Of a DNA stretch of 64,000 nucleotides, positions 56,926 through 64,000 are shown in pieces. The translations under genes were made by a program, and so were the position numbers. The stretch comes from Clitopilus passeckerianus (Eukaryota > Basidiomycota > Agaricomycetes > Agaricales > Entolomataceae), in assembly GCA_944990035.1 (NCBI GenBank), contig CALYLX010000159.1:1736001-1800000 (forward strand), given 5' to 3'. Each line of letters starts with the position of its first letter. The stretch's first letter is position 1. The notes beneath the pieces were generated by a model. It saw nothing but the letters and a program-made list of their open reading frames with translations. It was not told the origin of the DNA and searched no databases.

Positions 56926-59052
56926 TCAGTTTTCGCTCCTGATAAGCCAGTGTGCAGAGTCACCCCTGGGCTCGATATGGCACTGGAAGGGCTCTGGATG
57001 ACTGTCGGCGCATAGAAATTAGTAGGGCCAGGATCAGCAATGGAAAATAATCCTACTTTGTGGAACCGCCATACGTGAATTTCACGATGGGAATAATTTC
57101 ATTCCCGTTTGAATCAACCGCTCGTGTGACTTTCATGGTCGCTGCAAAACGCGCAGCTGTGATCCACACGCTATCGTTTGCTAGGTACCGGCCTGGGCAT
57201 ATCCTGTTGGATGAAATTAATTCAAGACCTGGACACGGACGAGGTTTTTGCATACCTACGGCCAAATCCCCAAGTGGAAATCGGGTAGGGTTCACCTCGA
57301 CCTGCTGGCTTGGGGAGGTAGCGATCGGGGTTGAAGGTATGTGGGTCCTCGTAAATAGTATCATCCAGCGTCATTCCCCTAAGTGGACAATTCTTCAGCC
57401 CTGAATCGTAGAGTTCGATTGAAAACTAACCTAGCGTTAGCAATGACGATTGTTCCTTTAGGGATGAACATCCCATTGTAGACATCGTCCTCAATCGATT
57501 GGTGGGGGTCTGCGATGATCGATCAGCCGCCTAGTAATCCGGGCACGAGCGAAAGGACCTACAGATAGGAATGATTGGGTGCCACCTGCAGCAATCAAAG
57601 TCTGTCATTATTGAACGCGTATGAAGGCTGAGATGGCACCGTACCTCGAAGTTTCCTGCAAGAAGTGCTCAAGGTAGGGCAAATTTTCACGATCGTTGAA
57701 CTCAGGTAGTCTGTTTGGTCCGACGACTCTATCGAGCTCCTCATGCAATTTATCCTGGTACTGAGGGGAGGTGACCATAGCTGCAATCATTGCAATGACA
57801 GAAGATGATGTCTACAAAGAGGTTGAGCGCAAGAACAGGCTAGGCTGAGAGACCAGTCCGTACCGTCTCAGCTCCAGCGACGTAGGCAATAGCAGCAGCA
57901 CCTTTGATGTGTTCTAAGGCTACACCATGGTCCGCCATGCCATTCCTGAGCTCTTCCAACTGGGTCGCCAAGAAAGAGGGTTTGGCAGTCCCTTCAGCCT
58001 GAGGGCAAGACCTTAGTCGTGTTCGGGGAGACGCGAGAATAAACCGACCATTTGTTTCTCAACATCAGCCAGGGGATAGTTGTAAAGCCTGTCAACATAT
58101 TTCTTTGCCCCTCTGGCACGAATCGCGTAGTGTGCCAAGGGGAACCATGACGGTAGGTATTGCACTAAAGTGAAAGGAAAGTAAAGCCATAACTTGACTG
58201 AGAGAAATATATTTAACCTACAGACTGGAAATAGAGGCCCTATCCCGGCGGCCACGGGATCTGAATTCATGAGGGACGGTACCACATGTTTGCAAACATC
58301 GTCGGCGATCTTGACATATGGATCATTTTCTTCCGTGATAGTGTGTCCAAATCCAATATCTATTATGATCGCCGTTGCGTAGCTAAGCAAACAAGGAAAT
58401 GTCAGATAAATTATAAAGATTCTACCGAAAAATACTCACCGAAGGATGTGATCCATAAAAGCCTCGGGTTCCTTGGCAATGTTCTGCAGTAGAATCTGCG
58501 TTTCCCGAATTTGGATTGGCTGGTGCTCGTGGGTCTTATCTTGGCGAAAGTATCTCTGGAACATCTTTCGATGGCGCTTAAAGTCATCGCCGTGCGGTAC
58601 GAATGGAAGTGCTTGTGTGGCACCCATGCTAACCAAACATGAGCTTTCCGGACGAAAGAACCAAAACCTGTCACACACATATCTGCGGAAGCAACCCTCG
58701 ATCTCGAACAGTAGATAGACCCTCGTTTCTCAAGTAGATCCTCGGCTATACGAGAGTTGTTGACAATCGCTACGTTCTGGCCCAATGCACTCATGAAAAT
58801 AATGCCACCTCAAGGCCCATCTCAGCTTCGCATCGGTGACCTGTCAACGAACTCACCGTATTTCTTGCCCAGTTCGTGGAAAACGTAGTGTTCATTTCCG
58901 TGAGCACCACCTAGCAGCCTTGCATGACCTATGATCGGCTCACTCGGAGGACTGGGAGGGTAAGGCAACGGAGAACTTCTCCGCCTCAGAACAAGCAGCT
59001 TCGCCAGAAAGCAGGCAGCCACGATGACCGCAGAGGCTTGCAGGAGCGACAT
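56926..59052 (-). CDS. Cytochrome P450 monooxygenase
   Basis: Minus-strand multi-exon gene. The ATG at 59052 gives an N-terminal membrane anchor (MSLLQASAVIVAACFLAKLL) and the proline hinge PLPYPPSPPSEPIIGH. Next come EAFMDHILRYATAIIIDIGF and the I-helix IAYVAGAETTSSVIA. The K-helix ExxR is ETSR, followed by WHPIIPIYPHQSIEDDVYNG and FIPKGTIVIANARGMTLDD. The heme loop WGFGRRICPGRYLAND is restored only after removing an intron that splits it. The tail IEPRGDSAHWLIRSEN is typical of basidiomycete P450s. TGA is at 56926-56928. All catalytic motifs are intact, so it is probably an active ER monooxygenase; substrate and family number cannot be assigned. It is 46 kb from the GGPPS block, so a link to it is unsupported. 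Confidence 0.85.
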
Positions 59053-59431
59053 GGGGGGTATTAAGCTCAGAAAGCGCCATGTCCTCACTTCGGCCTGGAG
59101 GCTTTATGAGAGTTGGGGACACGCCCTTTGCCGCTGACTTGCCGGCTATTATGTACCTGCTGATCCATATCCAAACAAGGGAATCGACAAATCTGACGCC
59201 ACCGGCGATCTTTTTAGCTTGCTCTTGGATGGCGGTATTGTTCTATACTCCCTGAGACTACTGAGAAACCCCTAAGAATCAGAGTTGCAATATAACCATT
59301 TGCTGCTGAGCATTAATCCTATTTACCAGTAGGAACCGAAATGAACTCTGCTTTCAACGTAAATCACAGCACGATAAACGGACGACAAGATTCTATCAGT
59401 AATAGCAATGACAGATGTCAACTTTGTCTTT
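59053..59431. other. Intergenic, no gene seen
   Basis: Short region holding the P450 promoter and the 3' end of the ELYS-like gene. Confidence 0.35.
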
Positions 59432-62178
59432 TCACTTCTTTCTCCTCGTCCCAGCCGTCGAAGCCGAGCTCTTCTTCGTCGAACCACTGCTCGCCTTAGC
59501 CTTCCCCTTCTTCTCCCTTGCCGTAGTTGGAGACGTCGGCTCCCCAGAAACACTCCCTGCCACCGACAACCTTGATGACCGCCTCCTGGTATAAGGTCCC
59601 TCACCATCGCTGATATCCGGAGTCGCCGAAGCCCGAGATTTCTTGACATGCTTTCGGACCGCAGGAGCAGGTGAAGGCTGCCTCAAAGGCGGAACTTCAT
59701 CCTCTGCCTCGTTCTCTTCATCTCCGGCGACATCGTGCTCAGAGTCGTCGTCGTCATCATCTGTCAGAGCCAATGCTCCTGGGAGGCTCTTACGGGTGAT
59801 TTTAGCTTTCTTGGCCCGAGTGGGCTGAGCGCGAGTTGGTTTCTCCTCCATTTGAGGGGCAGCCTTGCGGGAGGATCGGCCACTGCGTGTGGTGGTTGGG
59901 GAAGGGGGTGCTCCATCTTCATCCTCGGATGTGAGGCCACCTGGAAGAATCTTCTTTGACCGTGCAGAGCGCGCGGGTGTTTTCTCCGTAGTCCTTTTCT
60001 TCATTCTAGTAGATTTTGTTGAAACAGATTCCGCTGCCTCTCGTCTCCTTGGTTTTGCAGCAGGTGCCGTCGGTTGACCAGAAAAGACAGAATAACTGAA
60101 TGCGTTCTCCGCGTCTGAATCGACTTGATGGCGTTCTTCGTGGGCGTGACCGTCATCTTCATCATCTCCCATGTGAACATCTTCATGCTTTTCAGCATCA
60201 TGTTCCTGATGTTCACGATCTTCATCTTCCTCCTCGTGCAACTCCCTCTCCTCCCGCTCCTCGGCCATCTTTGCGTCAAACTCTTTCTGCGCCCTCGGCT
60301 CATGTTCTACATGCGACTGTGCAAATGTCCGCTTCAAAGGATTCGGTGGAGCATGAGCAGGCGGCGTATAAAACGCGTTTTGCTGCCTCGACGCAGGCAC
60401 CTTCACACTTGGCCCAGCGGCACCCAAATTCGCGGATGCAACCGCCTGCTGCTGCTTATGCCCAGAAGTAGACGAAGAAGGGAACTTGAGTCCTCCTCCC
60501 CCAAGACCGCCCAGACCCGAAGGCACATTCGGCAAACCGAATGGAAGTGGTTGACCGAAAGACTGGCGGGGTTTCCCACCAAGTAGCGATTGATTGCCAG
60601 TTGATGTTGAAGGCGAGGCTGAAAATCCTCCAGCGGCTCCGATACCGGAGAAGGGAAAACTTTGTCTGGGTTTGGCAGCTGGCTTTGGGGCAGCCGAGAT
60701 GGGTATGATGGGTGGGGCTTGAGTTGGGGGTATAGGGCTCGGCCCGCCGAATCTGGGGGCACCGGCACGCTCTGGGATGGAGGCGGATGGTGCTGGGGGG
60801 ATAATGTCCCGGAAGGAAGTCGATAGGACGGGAGGGGGTGTTTGGCGGGCATCCACTGAGGAAGGACGAGGGATCTCTTCCCAGGACTGCGACATGGTAA
60901 GGTCGCCTTCTGCGTCCTTCTCCGCTTGCTTTGAAGGGGATTTACCGTTGGTTAAGGGTTTGCCAGTTGGGGGTTTCCCATTCGCAGCAGTCTTCGAGAG
61001 CGAGGCAAGTTCCAAGTCGAGTTGTAGGCGTTCAATGGAGGGGAGAGCTTCGTAGATGTCTTTGACCATTTTTCTGCGGTCTTGAGAATCGGCCTTAGAC
61101 TCGTTGATTGTGGAGGAGGCAAATTGGTGATCAAGTTTGATGGCAGCGGAGTAGTTGCCTTGTTGAATCAGTCGAACACAGAGAAGGTCTCGTAGGGCAC
61201 TGAGGGAGGCCTGAGAAATAGGGTTCGGCGGTTCTAGAGCATAGTTGTGGATAAATGTCTCCTCAAAGGTGGAGAATGGGAAGCTGAGGAGGCCTGTCAG
61301 GGGTTGTGGCCTAGGTTCCGCTATCAATGATATCAGTAGCTGTCCTTCAAAGTGACAGGTAAAGAAACGTACGCGAAATTGTCCACTCAAGAAGTTTCTC
61401 GAGCAGACGGGCTCGGTTTTCGCCGGTTTCACCAAATGTTTTCTGGAATTGCCATGCTTCTAGGAAGTTGGTCTCCGCTAGTGACTGAGCGTATGCGTCA
61501 ATGTCGACGGGCTCCACTAACAAAGGTTTTGCTGTCTTGACGTATTGGACAATTGAAGCAGCAGAATTGGGGGCGAGTGAAATTGCATGAATGATCTTTG
61601 TCGCATAATCTCTATTCAGGCGGCAGTCTGAGAGAATTGCTACCGCACGCTGAGCTTCCTTCAGTATTTGAATTACTTGGCGAAACTATGGCACTTACTG
61701 GCACATTTACACCAGAGTCAAGCATCCAATACGCGTCTGCAAGCGCGGTGAACTGGGGTGGTAAACACCGGTCATCTGCAAATCTTTCCTCCCTGCCATC
61801 TTGCTGCCACTTCAGTAGCAGGTATATGAGGCATTCCTTCTTTAAAGCGTCGTATTGTGAATCGTTGATAGTGTTCAGCAAGTAGATGAGGCCATCGACA
61901 TCGGATGGCGGAAACACTTCTCGGGGTTGCTTGATACCACCAGCAGTCAAGAGTATGTCAAATATGAGCACATCGTCCATTGTTGCTCGTCGTCGTTCGA
62001 TTTGTTCCGGCAGAGGCTCTTTCCATGCAAAACCTGAGCTCGAAACATCAAAGTACCCAAGAAAAGGTGGCGCTTGCGGTGCGTCAGTGTCCTTCATAGA
62101 AGTCAGCTTGTATACATTTCCGCAACCACTGCACTCACCATAGTTTACCTCAAAATGGGGACCAAATTCCAAGGCCAC
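59432..62178 (-). CDS. ELYS-like nuclear pore assembly protein with charged C-terminus
   Basis: The N-terminal half is an ELYS-like helical domain: LGYFDVSSSGFAWKEPLPEQ, RRRATMDDVLIFDILL, VDGLIYLLNTINDSQYDALK, ALADAYWMLDSGV-type, YAQSLAETNFLEAWQFQK, ARLLEKLLEWTIS and LRDLLCVRLIQQGNYSAAIK. The remaining about 500 residues are low complexity: Pro/Ser/Gly-rich, then strongly acidic (EEREERELHEEEDEDREHQE), then alternating basic/acidic with Ser/Arg patches and a Lys-rich end. That resembles DNA- or chromatin-contacting tails. Fungal ELYS-like proteins belong to the Nup84/Y complex. The N-terminus is unsettled: the open frame reaches a GTG codon at 62178 and continues upstream to a TAA near 62228 with no ATG, so a further 5' exon or another start is needed. 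Confidence 0.75.
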
Positions 62179-62898
62179 AGAAAGCTTGACGCGCTCGACG
62201 TGCGTGACGATGGTGGTGGTTGGAACGCCTTATGTCAGCAGAACTGAACGCCTACGGCGTTTCCGTTTTGGGTAGTCTTGATGCACATGCTCTTGAACCT
62301 CAACCACAAGGAACGTCGAAATTCGAATCGACACGGAAAAATCGTTTACTGAAATGGATAGAGAACTTCTGCTGGATGATAATCACTATAACTGTCCTGA
62401 GTACCACGGAGGGCTGCTCAGGCGCTATTAACCCCAGGCGTCGTTCTCAAGATTCAACCGTGCATCGGAAAGATTGTATTGAAAAGATCTTCTCAGACGC
62501 TGTTTTTGGTACTATCTCTTCATGCTTAATTCAAGCCTCTATCTACCTTTCAGCTTCTATGCGACATTGATGCTCGGTTGGGTCATAACTCTATCAAAGC
62601 CACGGGTCGGACCCGTGAGCCGCGAAACCGACGCTATGTTTTCAACGGAGATACCAAAATTTCTCGATTGGAGCCTACATATCACAGCTGATCGAGTGGC
62701 TTGAGAAAACAGCCATCAACTGCCCTATAGTACCTGAGCGAACGTTCACCCAGGGATGCTCAGTTGATATCCATCTTTCAAAGCATGACAACCGCTGGGT
62801 TCCGGCTGAGCACTTATTTTCATCAAATCCCACCACCTTATAGTATCTCCCCTGTTACTTGAACGAGGTTATCGCTCATCAAAGATTCATCTGCAAGG
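62179..62898. other. Divergent intergenic region
   Basis: About 0.7 kb between the ELYS-like gene and the last gene. It should contain the missing 5' end of the former. No other coding signal. Confidence 0.35.
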
Positions 62899-64000
62899 AT
62901 GACATCGACCAGACCAATAGTTATCGACGATACGGACGCGCGTGTAGTCTACAGTGGCCAGGATTGGTTCCAGGATAATGGGAGTCAGGACCAGTACGGT
63001 GATTACGGGTCTACTCACATGCATACGCTGCATGGGACTAATACTAATGGCAGTTTGTCTTTCGCATTCAACGGCACGTTCAAGTTCTCATTTTCCTGCT
63101 ATTACGGCCAGCTGACATTCCAGGTTGCCTTCCTCAGGAACATCTTTTAAGCTCCTTGGAACGAACAACCTTACAAAGATCGGGGACAAATTTGACCCTT
63201 TCTGGGACTGCTACGTCGATAAACTCAAGATTGAAACAAACACGCCTTCCACCGTGCGCAGAAACAACTTCCCTCTGTGTGAGGCCGACCAATTGTCCAG
63301 CGGGGAGCATCAAATCACACTAAATATCACCACGCATGGCCAGACGTTCTGGTTCGATTCCATACAATACGTACCACGGGTTGAAGACTCGTATGATTCG
63401 GCCGATATAATCATAAATAACACAGATCCGGCCGTTGAGTTGGGGCCGGGATGGGCACAGTTAGCAGATACCAACTTGACCCTTATACACGGCACGAATG
63501 TTCGCTTGAACTTCACCGGTGAGAAGCATTTTCACAAGGCAATATTCGCGGCTTCCTCACTCTGAGCGTCTTTAGGTACCTCTCTGTCATTGATCTCCTT
63601 GGTCTCATGGGGGCCTCCGCACAACGCGACCACGGGCTCATACTCTATTGACGGAGGGAACCCAGTGACCTTCAGCATACCTGGCCTACCCGCAGGCGCT
63701 ACCTCCACTCTTCTCTATCAAACAACCTTCACCACCCCCCAGCTCACTCCTACCCCACATTCCATCCTCGTCACATACCTCGGCGATGGTGGTCATGCAC
63801 CACTCGATATTGATTATTTTCTAGTAACGAATAGCACAATCTCACAAAATCCCACGTCAAGCTCGTCGACGACCACTGGAACTGCTGGGCCACAAGCAAC
63901 TGGCTCATCGGCCCCTTCGCTAGGAAAGAAGACGATGGTCGGACCAATAGTCGGCGGCGTCGTTGGCGGGATTGTATTGCTTGCCGTCGTTGCGACGCTC
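62899..64000 (+). CDS. Single-pass membrane protein with extracellular beta-type domain (3' truncated by window)
   Basis: The ATG at 62899 opens MTSTRPIVIDDTDARVVYSG, followed by WFQDNGSQDQYGDYGSTHMH and SLSFAFNGT. After an intron ending at 63134-63136 or slightly earlier comes TSFKLLGTNNL, WDCYVDKLKIE, GEHQITLNITTHGQTFWFDS, a second homologous unit (DIIINNTDPAVELGPGWAQL), and a further exon after 63520 with STLLYQTTFTTPQLTPTPH and LGDGGHAPLDIDYFLV. A Ser/Thr-rich stalk and a membrane helix (GPIVGGVVGGIVLLAVVATL) reach the window edge. This layout is common in Agaricomycetes and is of unknown function; many are annotated as plain transmembrane proteins. N-glycosylation sequons are frequent. 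No N-terminal signal peptide is obvious, which is odd for the topology. Confidence 0.7.

Noticed and set aside
56926..59052. P450 with a broken heme loop
   Set aside because: The apparent break (GRR followed by a run without CPG) is an intron with GTATGC...CCAACAG ends inside the loop; removal restores FGRRICPGR.
1..64000. CRISPR arrays, rRNA genes, phage or bacterial genes
   Set aside because: No regularly spaced repeats, rRNA-like sequence or prokaryotic gene layout seen; all supported genes are intron-rich fungal genes.

Overview
This window looks like nuclear DNA of a filamentous basidiomycete, most likely an Agaricomycete. Nearly every gene is broken by many short introns of about 50-60 nt with GT-AG ends, some exons are only 4-30 nt long, and several products belong to families typical of mushroom-forming fungi (DUF6534 membrane proteins, NACHT-ankyrin proteins, P450s, arrestin-like proteins, dispersed NmrA-like reductases). 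No prokaryotic operons, CRISPR arrays, rRNA genes or intact transposons were seen. All gene models are manual splicing reconstructions.

Region 1 (0-10.1 kb) is an accessory, secondary-metabolism-like block: a free-standing thioester-reductase domain (235-1796), a membrane-bound O-acyltransferase of the wax synthase type on the opposite strand (1957-3208), a decayed second copy of the reductase that lost its two central exons (3641-4797), a geranylgeranyl diphosphate synthase (4981-6388, minus) and a divergently placed ABCG half-transporter (7331-10076). A prenyl chain supplier, an acylating enzyme, a reductase and an exporter fit a terpenoid-type cluster, but no terpene cyclase lies in the window.

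Region 2 (11.4-32.2 kb) mixes a NACHT-ankyrin STAND receptor with housekeeping genes: an Mgr3-like TPR protein, exosome subunit RRP42, a HET-C homologue, a G3BP/NTF2-RRM protein, an NmrA-like reductase, an RMD1/DUF155 protein, an 89-residue small protein and a MAT2B/RmlD-like reductase. Region 3 (32.2-34.9 kb) has no gene I can name.

Region 4 (34.9-48.9 kb) holds an arrestin-like protein, VPS16, a pair of tiny secreted six-cysteine proteins (40777-41205 and 41750-42101, minus), an apparently gene-poor 3 kb stretch, an SPX-EXS phosphate-transporter-like gene and a tRNA-Thr(AGT). Region 5 (48.9-64 kb) holds two more NmrA-like paralogues, a DUF6534 membrane protein, an F-box protein, a cytochrome P450, an ELYS-like nuclear pore protein and, cut by the window end, a secreted/single-pass membrane protein.

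The most unusual items are the secreted six-cysteine pair, which share the spacing C-x9-C-x5-CC-x8-C-x5-C and whose alignment implies a 4-nt micro-exon in one copy, and the reductase pseudogene, whose deletion joined the start of intron 1 to the end of intron 3.
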